Part shown: positions 1 to 10,913 of the stretch, piece after piece
Numbering within the stretch: the first letter of the stretch is position 1
How the letters are laid out: each line of letters starts with the position of its first letter
Origin: Euborellia annulipes
Lineage: Eukaryota > Arthropoda > Insecta > Dermaptera > Anisolabididae
Assembly (NCBI GenBank): GCA_023213315.1
Contig: JAKCPI010006234.1
Coordinates: 20,884-84,883 of the forward strand
DNA length: 64,000 bases
Reading direction: 5' to 3'
Translations under genes and position numbers: made by a program
Notes under the pieces: model-generated
Told to the model about the DNA's origin: nothing
The model's input: only the letters and a program-made list of their open reading frames with translations
The model's database searches: none

Positions 1-396
1 CAGACCAGTCCAGCAACGTCGCATAAAAACATTTTTTTTTTTTTTCAATTTTACGATATTTTTTCTCGCAAATCGTCCATTGTGTTTAAACTGATTTGCA
101 TTAATCATTGTAATATATTAAAAAATATAATAATAAAATTGAAGGCTTTTAAGATATAAAATAAACAGCTGATGAATGCAATGTTGCCAGATCTATATTA
201 CGTGAAATACTGCTCAAGTCAAAAGTCATTCATTTATTATTTTTAGTAATTAAATTATTAACTTAATACAATTATAAACTATGATAGGTCACGACTGAAT
301 TATAATAAGGAATTTTGGCATGCAAATTTTTAATTTTATTTAAAAAAAAAATTAGATTCTATTATGACTTACGGGGTACTATCCGAACAACCTTAA
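1..396 (-). mobile_element. TTAA-flanked DNA element, copy cut by the window edge
   Basis: This stretch is the reverse complement of most of the element at 3204-3984. It ends in TCCGAACAACC followed by TTAA at 393-396, the same terminus and target seen there. The other end lies outside the window. Non-coding. Confidence 0.8.
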
Positions 397-1300
397 TAGG
401 CAAGAGAAAGTAAAAATTATATATAATTTTATAACAATTTTAGGGGCAACTTCTCTTTATGGAGAGGTAGAAATTATTACGTGAAATCTTAAACCCCATG
501 CGCCAGTAACGAAATGTCCGTGTGTCTGCCCACCACGGAAATTTTTAGAGCGGCCAAATAAATATCAAAAGAGGGTTACCCATCCCGGCTTGGGTTTGCT
601 TAACCACAAACATCCCAATTGCTGTTCTTCTCCCTGTCAGAAAGGAAGAAAGAAACTAATCTAAATATAACTTTTCATAATAGTTTTCATTCATTCAAAT
701 TTTTTTATTAAAAAGACAAATACATAGAATAGGTTTTTTTTATTTTTATTTAGAGGAAGATTTCGTAATTCCGGATGTTCGGTAAACGTATACATCTGTC
801 CATCTCTCTGTGAATATTCTTATCTAATCTTTTTTATCAATCAAAAAAATAGAGTCGATGTTTATTCAATTGAGATGTTTCGATTCATTCAGTAAAATGG
901 ATAAATCATTGATCAACAATTTCTATTCACTGTTTTTTTTTCCCCCTCTTCTCCTTCCTTCCTGAATTCACTTTAAACTATCGATCATGAGCTATTCGAG
1001 TTTGCTCTGACATTCAGTTCAAATGTTTGGCATCGACGTTTTCTCTTTCTTTTTTTTTTTAAATTTCGAATCAAGAGAGAAAAAAATGTTCACTCAGTGC
1101 TCACTTGTTGTATAAACGTCGACGACGACCACAAGTTATTCGAGCTTAGGCTGATAGACTTATTTTCAACTTTATTCTTGCAATGACTTTCTTTATTCAT
1201 TGTCAGATTCGATAAGGGTGTATTTTCTCAATGGGCGTCTCTTGTTTAAACTCTTACCAGATTTTTTTAACACTTTTATTAAACTTTTTAATACCCCCAC
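397..1300. other. Unassigned AT-rich DNA
   Basis: No convincing coding frame. The part at 840-1250 is less repetitive than its surroundings and could hold regulatory sequence, but nothing specific is recognised. Confidence 0.4.
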
Positions 1301-1302
1301 CC

Positions 1303-1565
1303 CGGGCTTGGTGTAGTTGGTAGCGCACCTACCTTGTATACCAAGGTTTGAGAGCTCGGATCCCAGGCAGTCCGATGATTTTATTTAAGCCATTTAGATA
1401 CCAAATGGCTTAAATAAGAATACCAGAACCCCCATATTTACAAATAACGGTTATCGTTTAAAGTCTTAAAAAGCTTAAGTTGCCGAAAAGTCTGTGTATA
1501 TGGATGTGTGAATGTCACTGTGAATGGAAAAAAAGTGTGTGTTTAAAAGAAAAAAATTCCCCCCT
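1303..1565 (+). mobile_element. tRNA-derived SINE (SINE-A), near full length
   Basis: It starts with a tRNA-like head (box A-like TGGTGTAGTTGG, degenerate box B before the CCCAGGCAGTCC junction). A perfect internal hairpin follows (ATTTAAGCCATTTGG with its complement), then a tail GTTGCCGAAAAG...TGTGTG and an A-rich end. The same order recurs in all SINE-A copies of the window. Transcription by RNA polymerase III is inferred from the boxes. Confidence 0.85.
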
Positions 1566-1589
1566 CCCCCAATCCTGGCTCAGGGGCTG

Positions 1590-1915
1590 GTCAAGGGCGT
1601 ATATAGAAATTTTTTTTTTGGGGGGGGGGGGCGAACTCAAAAATTTTCCTGCTGTAAATTTTTTTTTTTAACTAAACTAAATTTTTCCTCAGACTAGCAA
1701 AATTTTTCCTCCTGCCATGGAAATCATTTTGCCTTTTTTTGAGGCGGACAAAATTTTTTCCCGCCCTGAATTTTTTTTTATTGGCGCGTGTAACGTCGAC
1801 AGAAAAAAATTATTATTTATTGTAATTATCAAAAAAGCAAGTATCCCGGGGTCTTCTTTTTTCAAACCATTCATTATTGATAGACTATTTTCAGGGAATA
1901 CATTTGACTTTTAAG
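1590..1915. mobile_element. hAT-like non-autonomous element, degraded
   Basis: It opens with CAAGGGCGTATATAG and a long G run, typical of small hAT-like elements. It contains an AAATTTTTCC...GAAATCATTT module that also occurs at 26.94-27.08 kb and 34.15-34.24 kb. The right end and target duplication are unclear. Confidence 0.4.
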
Positions 1916-1961
1916 GCCCTTGTGATATCACACCATACCTTGGAAAGACAGGTAATTTTTA

Positions 1962-2041
1962 ACGCAAGCGGGATTTGAACCCGAGTAGTGTTGCAACTCT
2001 AGATTCGTAATTGAAACTTGACCAATTAGCCATAAGGTTGC
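1962..2041 (-). repeat. tRNA-like sequence (SINE-D head)
   Basis: Read on the - strand it has a box A (TGGCTAATTGG) and a box B (GGTTCAAATCC) at tRNA-like spacing. It shares ATTACGAATCTAGAGTTGC with 52168-52248, so it is a repeat family, not a single tRNA gene. Confidence 0.6.
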
Positions 2042-2149
2042 ATATAAATAAATAAGTAGGCTATTATTATCTCGAAAAATTTAACCCCTACCTCATAATT
2101 TCTTTCACATACTTTTTACGTTTCAAGATCCCAGAAATGCATAAAAACT

Positions 2150-2157
2150 TTTTTTTT

Positions 2158-2196
<39 letters not shown>

Positions 2197-2447
2197 ACAT
2201 TCACACTTTTTTTCTCATTCACACTCACACACACATTCACACAGTCTTTTCGGCAACTCAGGCCATATAAGACTTTTTACGATATCCGTTATTGATAAAT
2301 ATTCATATACTGTATGGGGTCCAGGCATTCTTATTTAAGCCATTTGGTATCCAATTGGCTTAAATAAAATCATCGGACTGCCTGGGGTCCGAACCCGCGA
2401 CGTTTGGTATATGAGGTTAGCACGCTAACCTCTACGCCATGCCCCGA
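2150..2447 (-). mobile_element. SINE-A, near full length
   Basis: The best preserved tRNA head of the family: on the - strand box A TGGCGTAGAGG and box B GGGTTCGGACCCC. The internal ATTTAAGCCA hairpin, the GTTGCCGAAAAG tail and a poly(A) end follow. Confidence 0.88.
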
Positions 2448-3199
2448 GGGCGCATAAAAACTTCTGATTGCACGCTCGTTATTTTTTTCATTGCATTTAA
2501 ATATTGGCTTCCAACAGGCGTGCTTGTTCGGGGTCACCCATCCATAGTGGGAAGGGGAAAGGATTGCTTGATTATTCGCCCAATATTTCGGAACAAAGAT
2601 CATGGGGGCTGCTCTTCTTTTTATTCATCTATAAAATTGCCTTGAAAATATTTATTATCCGAACTACACCTCTAATTTAAACTTGACTGACCTATTAATT
2701 AAGCTTTAAAGAATACAATTAGCCTGACATCCTCTTTTCGTTGAGATTAGAATCGCAATTAAAAGGAAACCATTAATCAGAATCCGCTCTCATCTCCCCC
2801 GTAAACGCAGGGTGGTTCATATCAAATGACATTGAAGAATTCTTCTGTCTCGTTTGTCATTAGAACATCTTCACTTTGGAAGGTGACTTGTTATCACTCT
2901 GGCTGGCCTTGTCTTCGCCGATCCGTTCATTAAAAATGCCAGATTATTTGCCTGCCTGTCTGTTTAGAAAAAAAAAACACGAGAACAGGCGAAATTTATA
3001 GTTAAAAGAACATTTAAATATAAATTTTATATATCTTTAATAGCTACGCGTATTTGAAAGGATTACAAATATCAGAAATAACGTCATTTTATTTTTTTTT
3101 TTAATACAAGGGAATTTTTTTGAATTAATATAAAAAGCAACAAACATTAAGATTAAAATATCAAGTGTCAGGTGACGTTCCTCAGGTTTTTTTTTTTAT
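2448..3199. other. Unassigned, low-repeat DNA
   Basis: No ORF of coding character. 2780-2960 is more GC-balanced and not obviously repeated here. It may be old unique sequence upstream of Atf3, which is inference only. Confidence 0.35.
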
Positions 3200-3203
3200 T
3201 TAA

Positions 3204-3984
3204 GGTTGTTCGGATAGTACCCCGTAAGTCATAATAGAATCTAAATTTTTTTTTAAATAAAATTAAAAATTTGAATGCCAAAATTCCTTATTATAATTTA
3301 GTCGTGACCTATCATAGTTTATAATTGGATTAAGTTAATAATTTAATTACCAAAAATAATAAATGAATGACTTTTGACTCGAGCAGTATTTCACGTAATA
3401 TAGAACTGGCAACATTGCATTCATCAACTATCTATTTTAAATCTTAAACGCCTTAAATTTTATTTTATTTAATATATTACAATGTTTAATGCAAATCAGT
3501 TTAAACACAATGGACGATTTGCGAGAAAAAATATTGTAAAATAAAAAAAAAAATGTAAGTGACAGCGAGAAATGAGTATTATTTTATGCGACGTTGCCAG
3601 ACTCTCTCGTGACTTACTTATTTTTAAATTTTGCCTACTGTCATTTTCGGGATTTTTTGACTTTCATGTCAAAATATCTTTAAAAGATTTCTGCAGAAAC
3701 TTTTAATTTTATGTTTAACGTATTCCTCGGAAGTGAATTAATAAAATGTAAGTTTTTTGTTTTTTTACCTATTGCAGAGGTGGCTATATAATTCAATATG
3801 TGTGCGTTTCGTCGTTATTCCCCATAGGCTACATGTTAAATTTCAATTTTTTAAAAATTAATTACACGATAACCCTGTGTCAGATCTGCTTCATAATTTT
3901 ATTTTATACGTATGTGATAGTGATTAATAACATATTAAAAAATTAGCTTTTAATCAGTTAAAGTGCTTTAATGTCCGAACAACC
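3204..3984 (+). mobile_element. TTAA-flanked non-autonomous DNA transposon
   Basis: Inverted ends GGTTGTTCGGA (3204-3214) and TCCGAACAACC (3974-3984) are flanked by TTAA on both sides (3200-3203, 3985-3988). TTAA targets are used by piggyBac and Kolobok-type elements; the ends do not decide which. There is no transposase frame, and the inverted copy at 1-396 shows it is repeated. Confidence 0.75.
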
Positions 3985-3988
3985 TTAA

Positions 3989-4610
3989 GGTCTTTTTGGC
4001 AGTGTTTATCTAATCAAAAAGATTTGGCACCTTTTTTTTTTTTAAATAGTAAAACGCCATTTATTTAGTATAAACGTAGGACCCTATTTCCTTAATGGTC
4101 GCCCAATTTGGGTTTTATTACACTCAAGGTGAACTAACTCTACGGCAATGCTCTTCGCCCATGGCCAAGGCTGCCTTTAAAGACAAATCAAAGAAAAAAA
4201 AAAAAGGTCAATTATTATTATATAATCTACCTAAACCCACCTGTTGATGACCAAGGCGTTTGATTTCCCTCCGCCTCTTCCCACATATCGATACGGAATC
4301 CTCTCTCTCTCTCTCTCTCACTCGCTTCTCATTTATAATTCAAAGTCAAAGTTAAACATTTCCAACAAACAAGGTTATCTTGATACGAAAGATGCTTTTT
4401 TTATGTGGGTGTAATGAAAAAAAAAAATACACTCTCTATATATTAAAATTTAAAAATAAATATTTGAATAAAATTAACTGGATATTTAAAGAATAATTAA
4501 ATTAAAGAGCGACCTTGGTTAAACTTAATGTGGAAATAATTATATAGGTTTCCGATTGTTAACAATGTCTTTTTCGGCACCGGAGGCTATTTAGATCCCG
4601 TGTCTATTTA
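3989..4610. other. Unassigned AT-rich DNA with a small repeat fragment
   Basis: No gene seen. 4565-4612 resembles the TCGGCATCTATGGCCATTTAG repeat at 35.65, 35.85 and 60.84 kb. A CT microsatellite lies at about 4301-4320. Confidence 0.4.
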
Positions 4611-4617
4611 TTACAAT

Positions 4618-5200
4618 TTATAAAATCATATTAAACGACTCAAAAATCGAACAAGTCTCTAAATTCAATTATCTCGGGGCCGAGATTAGCAGCGGGAATA
4701 TCTACGACGAGGTGCAGGCCCAAGGGATGAAGGCAGCAAAGGTTTCGGAATGCGTTCCAGATGTAGTGTGGAACAACAAACACATGTGCAAGGACTGTAA
4801 GGTTCGCATATACAAAACCTGCATAAGACCCATCTTAACCTACGCCTTGGAAACAAGAGCGGAAACCACCAAAACCAAAAACCGTCAGCAAGTTGCCGAA
4901 ATGAAAGTCCTGAGATCAATCCCTGGACTCAGCATCAGAGACAAAGTTCGGAATGAATACATCAGAGACCAATGTGGAGTAGTGGACATAGTGGAGTGGC
5001 CAAAAGGAAGATGCCGAGGGTGGTACTGTAACATGTAATGCGAATGGGCAATGAAAGGATCGCCAATTATCGCCCTATTATCCAAACCAACCACAAAGAG
5101 AACTCGTGGGAGACCGCCTAAGAGATGGATTGACAGTTGGCAAGATTCAGACGACAGATCTGGAATCTAACAGGAGAAATCTTAAGAATAAGAAGAAGAA
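4618..5200 (+). pseudogene. LINE reverse-transcriptase ORF, 3' fragment
   Basis: Translation gives the C-terminal part of a non-LTR retrotransposon ORF2: FNYLGAEI, then VRIYKTCIRPILTYALET (the conserved K-x-Y-x(n)-P-x-L-x-Y-x-x-E block after the palm domain), EMKVLRSIPG, WYGHVMRM split by a frameshift, and RTRGRPPKRWIDSW. A stop at about 5036 and at least two frame changes show that it is dead. The 5' part is missing, as in 5'-truncated LINE insertions. The end runs into AAGAAGAAGAAG, a plausible tail. The clade (RTE-like or another) is not settled. Confidence 0.85.
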
Positions 5201-5367
5201 GAATTTATTACAATTTTTTTTTTTTTTTAATTTAAAAAGCAATCAAGTTTTAAAGACAGAGCTTATTTTTATTCTCTCATATGGAGGAGGGATTTTACGT
5301 TCATCAGGTTGCGCCACTGCTCTTCATTAACAGGTCAAGCAACCTGTGGCTTAGTATCTATTGGGGG

Positions 5368-5613
5368 CAAGGTCGGATCCAAAGGAGTTTCTCGAGGGAG
5401 GGGGGGAATCTGGTGTAACTGGTCGCACAGCACACAATTTTTTTCTTAATTTCGGTAATTTAAAGGCGCATTCTGTACTTGTTTGCCAGAATATAAATAC
5501 AAATCAAATTTTTAAGTATTAATTTTTAAAATTTTACATTAAAAATAATTTTTTTTTTAAATCTCGGGGGGGGGGGGGTAATTACCCCTTTATCTCCCCT
5601 GTATCCGCCCTTG
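5368..5613 (+). mobile_element. hAT-type MITE (CAAGGGCGGATCC family)
   Basis: Inverted ends CAAGGTCGGATCC and GTATCCGCCCTTG with an exact 8-bp target duplication ATTGGGGG (5360-5367, 5614-5621), the hAT hallmark. Inside are the GGTCGCACAGCACACAA segment and G runs typical of the family. Confidence 0.88.
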
Positions 5614-5619
5614 ATTGGG

Positions 5620-5735
5620 GGTACAGGCATTTCTATTTAAGCCATTTGGTATTCAAATAAAATCATCGGACTGCCTGGGGTCCGCCAAGTTCGGTATAGT
5701 AGGTAGGCATGCTACTAACTACACCAAGCCCGAGG
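5620..5735 (-). mobile_element. SINE-A fragment
   Basis: Internal hairpin region and part of the tRNA head of SINE-A, with a damaged box B. The hAT MITE at 5368-5613 lies directly beside it. Confidence 0.75.
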
Positions 5736-5872
5736 GCGGATTTTCAATTTAAAAAGGCCTTTTTATTTTATTACAAAAAATCTGGTGTGACTGTCGCACA
5801 GCAAACCTTCAGCAATCGAAAGTTGTAAAATCTACCATGGCAAACCATTCCTCCTATCTTTTCTAAGGAGTA

Positions 5873-6754
5873 CAGTGAGCGTCACAATTACGTCCCCACC
5901 TGATAACTAGAGCCTTAAGAATATGTTTAACAAGACATGTGAGTGTTCTTCATTGATGAGGCCAAACATCCCATGGCCCCCGGGAATCGAACCCAGGATC
6001 TCCGCCTTTCCGGGGCATAGGCGTGCTATCCATTGCACCAGGCCACCGGACCCTCGACCTGCACCAATAAAACTCACTTCCCCTTATATGCAGTTAGTCG
6101 CGCAAGTTACTAACTCGTAACGAATAGGTGAAAAACTTTAAAGAAAAATTTTCCACCTATGCGCCGCTTGGTTAACCAGTAGAGGGACAGATATCTGGAT
6201 CTGCTCTAACACACCACTGTAAGCAGCAAAGCCCAGAGGGCAGCGGGGTTAAGTTATAGCTAAATATTTTTCGAGATCTATTATTTGAATAAGATAATAG
6301 TATTCAAAATACCTCGATTCGGACTTTAACTGAGTCATAGATATATTTAACAAGACATGTGAGTGTTCTTCATTGATGAGGCCAAACATCCCATGGCCCC
6401 CGGGAATCGAACCCAGGATCTCCGCCTTTCCGGGGTTTGGCCTCATCAATGAAGAACACTCACATGTCTTGTTAAATATATCTATGACTCAGTTAAAGTC
6501 CGAATCGAGGTATTTTGAATACTATTATCTTTTTCAAATAATAGATCTCGAAAAATATTTAGCTTAAGAATATGGTTTAGTATAACGTTTATGATGAAAT
6601 AATTTTAAATTTGGAAAGTTAAAACAAAATCATCTGTACCAGATTTTACCTTTTATCTTTTCGGTCATTAAAATTAGTTCACTATACACATACACACACA
6701 CCATATACTTAAAGCTCTAGCTATCAGGTCGGGACTTAATTGTGGCGCTCACTG
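5873..6754 (+). mobile_element. Tc1/mariner-type MITE with nested retroposon
   Basis: Ends CAGTGAGCGTCACAATTA and its complement are flanked by TA (5871-5872, 6755-6756). The family B consensus has a single TA here, so the TA duplication is directly supported. The same MITE occurs uninterrupted at 10662-10883. Confidence 0.85.
5926..6562 (-). mobile_element. tRNA-derived SINE (SINE-B) composite with palindrome
   Basis: Flanked by a 12-bp duplication CTTAAGAATATG (5914-5925 and 6563-6574), typical of LINE-driven insertion. On the - strand a tRNA-like head (box A TGGTGCAATGG, box B GGGTTCGATTCCC) lies at about 5967-6053. A second copy forms a head-to-head palindrome at 6251-6562. Confidence 0.8.
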
Positions 6755-7555
6755 TACAAGAGTAAAGTGGTCTTCAGAAGATTTCAACGGCAAAATGAGA
6801 ATATAGATTTTAAAGAGCATCTAAAAAATAGTTGATTTATGAATTAAAAAAAAAAAAAAAAAAAATAGAATTTTGAGAAAATCGAAAATAAAACTGAAAA
6901 AGTGCATCAATAAAGTACTAGTACTCTTTGGTCCATTTTGTTTAAAAGCTTATTTTCACGCCCCCGGGGTGTTTTTAACTTATATATAAAATTTCAGCCT
7001 CATAGCTCAATTCCTTCATGCTTAAAATTGAACACACACCCACCCACCCACCCACAGACAGACCATGTCGCGAAAACCACTTTTTTGGATTCAGGGGACC
7101 TCAAAACGTGTATATCCATCAAAATCTCGACATCGAATTTTTGACATGAATCCAATACTTTCTCTCTATATATATATTACATACTGTATATACATAGGTA
7201 AGAGAAAGTAAAAAATAGGTGAAAGAATAATGAGTGCCATTAGGAATTGACATAATATTTCATAATGATTATATTTCATTAATATGATTATGATTTAGTG
7301 CATTTTAAAGAAATTGCCTAACTAAAAACATGCATCTTAATAATTCTAGGCGTTATTAAGATATGTCACGTTTCCTCTCCGTATTTACCACAAAATTACA
7401 TCCAGAAAAAAAAAAAAAACATAAATAACATTGATAATGTCTGTTTGAAAATTTGATATATTTTTCTGCCTAGCCCTTTTTTTTCCATTCTGAAAAAATA
7501 AAACTGCTGTTGTGTATTCATTCTTTGCTCAAGTATCAGGCGCTAGCTTAATTTG

Positions 7556-7815
7556 AAGGTCAGAGAAGAGAGAGAGAGAGAGAGAGATGCAAATTTATGA
7601 CTAGACTCTGCTTGGTGTCCCATTAATCAGAATATTATCCTATGAAAGAAAGAATAGACATGATGTCATTCAAAACGTCATCGATTGGCGACGAGAGACG
7701 TCATTAAATGTGAGATCATAGATTCCGGATCCTTTCTCCTCATCTCAACTAAGAGTCACGAATTCCCGACCGCAAAAAAAAAAAATAGCCAAGTTACAAA
7801 CAAATGATGTCATAG
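7556..7815. promoter_or_regulatory. Cluster of ATF/CRE-like sites, possible upstream control region
   Basis: A GA repeat is followed by TGATGTCA (7661-7668), AACGTCAT (7674-7681), GACGTCAT (about 7698-7705) and TGATGTCA (7804-7811). These match the 8-bp ATF/CRE class bound by ATF3-type factors. The patch is not visibly repetitive and lies about 9 kb upstream of the first recognised Atf3 exon. Its role is inferred. Confidence 0.3.
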
Positions 7816-7916
7816 TTATTATTTTGGTTAGACAGTTATCCTATATATAAAAAAACAAATTTATCCAAAAATGGATTTAAGATAAGATGTTTATGGAAAA
7901 ATTTGCAATGATGCAA

Positions 7917-8680
7917 TTTTTACTTTCTCTTACCTCTATATATATGTTAATATATATAGAGAGAAAGTATTGGATTCATGTCAAAAATTCGACGAACGGA
8001 TATACACGTTTTGAGGTCCCCTGAATCCAAAAAAGTGGTTTTCGTCACATGGTCTGTCTGTGAACAAAATATCTCAGGAAATAAAATAGCTACGAGGTTG
8101 AAATTTTATATTTAAGGAATTGTTGAGTTTGATGACTGTAGATATTCAATTAAGAGAGGACGGGAGCCTTCCCGGGACGCAGCAGCCAAGTAAAAATAAA
8201 AAAAAAACGTTATATTCTGTCACCGACGTTTCGAGCGCTAGTCGCACTCATCTTCAGGGCAAGCAGAATTGTCACAAATAAGTACAGGTGGTGTGGTAAA
8301 AGTATATAAATATCATGCATAAACATGTCTGTACAATTTTGCATGCAGTCGCATAGTTGGTTGTTAATTGATTTCTTGTTTATTGCACTTTTTGTAACGA
8401 TGCCAAATTGTACAGACATGTTTATGCATGATATTTATATACTTTTACCATACCACCTGTACTTATTTGTGACAATTCTGCTTGCCCTGAAGATGAGTGC
8501 GACTAGCGCTCGAAACGTCGGTGACAGAATATAACGTTTTTTATTTTTACTTGGCTGCTGCGACCCGAGAAGGCTCCCGTCCTCTCTAATTTATATTTAA
8601 GTTAGACACCTCCCCAAGGGAGGAAAATAAGCTTTTCAAGCAAATTAAACCTCTGGTTATGCGGCTTCTATAGTTTTCTA
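7917..8680 (-). mobile_element. Family B element, interrupted
   Basis: It begins with the TACTTTCTCTTACC hairpin end and continues through TTGGATTCATGTCAAAAATT and GTGGTTTTCG. It is broken at 8116 by the insertion at 8117-8589 and resumes with TTAGACACCTCCCC; the far end is lost. Confidence 0.75.
8117..8589. mobile_element. Inverted-pair insertion i with CTGARGAT/GAAACGTC core
   Basis: Two inverted arms each carry the core (8224-8257 on -, 8487-8520 on +): CTGAAGAT, a hairpin, then GAAACGTC. The insertion is flanked by a 12-bp duplication TTTATATTTAAG (8105-8116, 8590-8601). Other family B copies show this sequence once, so the empty site is known. A Penelope-like retroelement remnant is inferred. 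Confidence 0.7.
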
Positions 8681-8794
8681 TAGTTAGTACTTTTTTTTTT
8701 TTTTTTTTTTTTTACATAACTTTATACATATAATCAAATGTTTTTTTTTTTTTTTGCATTAATGCCAAATAAAATTGACAGGAAATATTTGTAT

Positions 8795-9175
8795 TTAGAA
8801 GGATGAATAAAAAGACCAAGGAGCTATTATTATTTCTTTATTGGTATCAAACCCACAGCGACGTTTCGGTCGACTATGCGACCATCTTCATGGCTAGGGT
8901 TCAGTCAATAGTAACCCTCTTAAGTTCTTTAATAGACATTTATTTACAATTACATTCAGCACCAGTCAAATTTAATTTTAAATTTCAAATTTAATATGAT
9001 AAATTTGACTGGTGCTGAATGTAGTTGTGATAGATCGTAAATTGTAAATAAATGTCTATCAAAGAACTTATAAGGACTGAATCCTAGACATGAAGATGGT
9101 CGCATAGTCGACCGAAACGTCGCTGTGGGTTTGATACCAATAATGAAATAATAATAGTTGTTTGGCCTTTTTACT
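8795..9175. mobile_element. Inverted-pair insertion ii with the same core
   Basis: Arms of about 170 bp are inverted around a short spacer. Cores lie at 8859-8890 (-) and 9091-9122 (+), with the stem GGTCG...CGACC. The sequence outside the core is unrelated to insertion i. Confidence 0.65.
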
Positions 9176-9319
9176 CATCCTTCTACATATTGATTCAGCT
9201 ATTCACCTCGCTTACATATAATCAAATTTTTTAAATAAAATTTTTAGAATTATAATACATAACATTTTCTATTTTGGAACCAGGCCCCTTAGGGCATAGG
9301 CCTCCCCAATCCAACTAAA

Positions 9320-9422
9320 TAAATCTCGACACAAAAAATCTGGTGTGACCAGCACGGTGCACAACTTTCTCTTACTGAAGGTAAAGTTGAGTGCTGTGAG
9401 CGAGTCACACCAGATTTTTTCT
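9320..9422 (+). repeat. Isolated family B terminal hairpin
   Basis: AAAAAATCTGGTGTGAC and its complement form a long hairpin, preceded by the family B flank (CTAAATAAATCTCGACAC) and nothing further of the element. Confidence 0.75.
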
Positions 9423-9639
9423 ATTTAATTTCGAAACTTCTTTTCATATTTTGTTTTGTTGATGCTTCGGCGAAAAAAAAAATACCCAGACGAGCAGGCT
9501 GTTCCTTGACGATGAATAATTATTTATAAAATGTTGGAAAATATTTTTTTTTTTCAACCAGGTTATTAAATAGGTCACTTTGTTGATTTGACAAAATTAA
9601 TGAGAAATCATTTTTTTAATATGCTATTTTTTTTTTTTT

Positions 9640-9900
9640 TTTTTTTTAAAATTTTCTCACTAATATCTCCTCCCCCCTCTCTCTCCCCCCCCCCCCCCCC
9701 CCATTTTTTCGGTTTCTTAGGCCTATTAAGCATTTTAAGATTATCCCTTTTATTTATTTATTTAATTTATGTATTTGGGGTTTTTTTTTTTCCATTTGCT
9801 CTATTAAATACTTAAAAATGATTGAATGCGATGGTCCGACTGTTGGCGTAGGGGGTGGGGGGGTGGGGGGGGGGGGGCTGGTGGGGGGGCCGGGGGGGGA
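9640..9900. repeat. Homopolymer-rich low-complexity DNA
   Basis: T, C and G runs, including a long C run near 9690 and a G run near 9850-9900. No gene; likely hard to assemble. Confidence 0.7.
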
Positions 9901-10275
9901 TATGCTATTTTAATATGTTGACTGAAATTGAACTGAAGAAGCGAGCGGGTATGACAAATGATAACATTTTTACTCCTTTGAAACTAGACCACATCAAGAA
10001 AGATTTATCTCTCCATATATTTATGTTTTTCTTTGGGGTCGATAATAAAAAAAAAAAAAGAAAAAGTATCCTCGGCTGCTGTTGGAACTGTCAAAGCATG
10101 AACGTCTATTTTTTATTTCTAGGCGTTAAAACTATTATTAAAGGACTGTGAGAACAAAAAAAAAGAAAGAAAAGAAAGGAGGCCTCTAAGCAAATTCTAC
10201 GAATAATCAACAAACAATTCAGAATCAGGCTGAAAATCCTATTTTAAAAGATCGCAAGCAAAAGAGCCTTTATTT

Positions 10276-10315
<40 letters not shown>

Positions 10316-10661
10316 GCTTCTTCCGAATTCCTTTCAATTCACAAGCGAGTATTTTTCTTCTTTTTGATCTCAACACTTTTCTCATATTTTGTTTTTGTTT
10401 CCAATTTTACAAACCATTAAATCCTTAACGAGGTTATAATTTTTTAAATATCTCATTTTTTTTATTTTCTTTTTTTTTTTTGTTGCACCTGCAGGGTCTC
10501 TCGTAAAATTAAAGAACCTTGAATTGATATATTTATTCTTATTTACATAGTAATTATTAAAAAATAATTTTAAAAAAGCCCGTCTGCTTAAAAAGTCTAA
10601 ATAGTGGGGAGGGGGAGCCATGAAATTTAATAATCCTTTTTGTTTGACTTTGGAGAATGTA

Positions 10662-10883
10662 CAGTGAGCGTCACAATTAAGTCCCCCACCTGATAGCTTT
10701 AGTCTTAAGTATATGTTATAGTGTACAATGGAATAATTGTTAATGACCGAAAAGGTAAAACGTAAAATCTGGTTCAGATGATTTTATTTTACCTTTTCAA
10801 ATTTAAAAATATTTCCCCATAATCCATATACTGTACCATAAGACTAAAGCTATCAGGTGGAGACTTAATTGTGGCGCTCGCTG
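10662..10883 (+). mobile_element. Tc1/mariner-type MITE, intact 222 bp
   Basis: Ends CAGTGAGCGTCACAATTA and CGCTCGCTG are flanked by TA on both sides. Inverted arms extend past CACCTGATAGCTTTAGTCTTA. No coding sequence. Confidence 0.85.
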
Positions 10884-10913
10884 TACAAGATTATATAACT
10901 CACTAAATATATT

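Larger units (their letters stand above)
5775..7216 (+). mobile_element. Family B element, split by a Tc1-type MITE
   Basis: The left hairpin end (AAAAAATCTGGTGTGAC) starts near 5775. The right end, with the GAGAGAAAGTA-type hairpin, closes near 7216. Consensus family B sequence runs up to 5872 and resumes at 6757, so 5873-6754 is an insertion. Non-coding; a microsatellite-like CCCA run sits at 7036-7056. Confidence 0.8.

Noticed and set aside
2385..2447. Functional tRNA genes
   Set aside because: The tRNA-like heads (also 1303, 5967, 28.3, 33.6, 43.3, 52.2 kb) are joined to SINE bodies and do not form regular cloverleaf arms.
5923..6567. 64-66 codon frames around 6.0-6.5 kb
   Set aside because: They lie in SINE-B heads and their palindrome.
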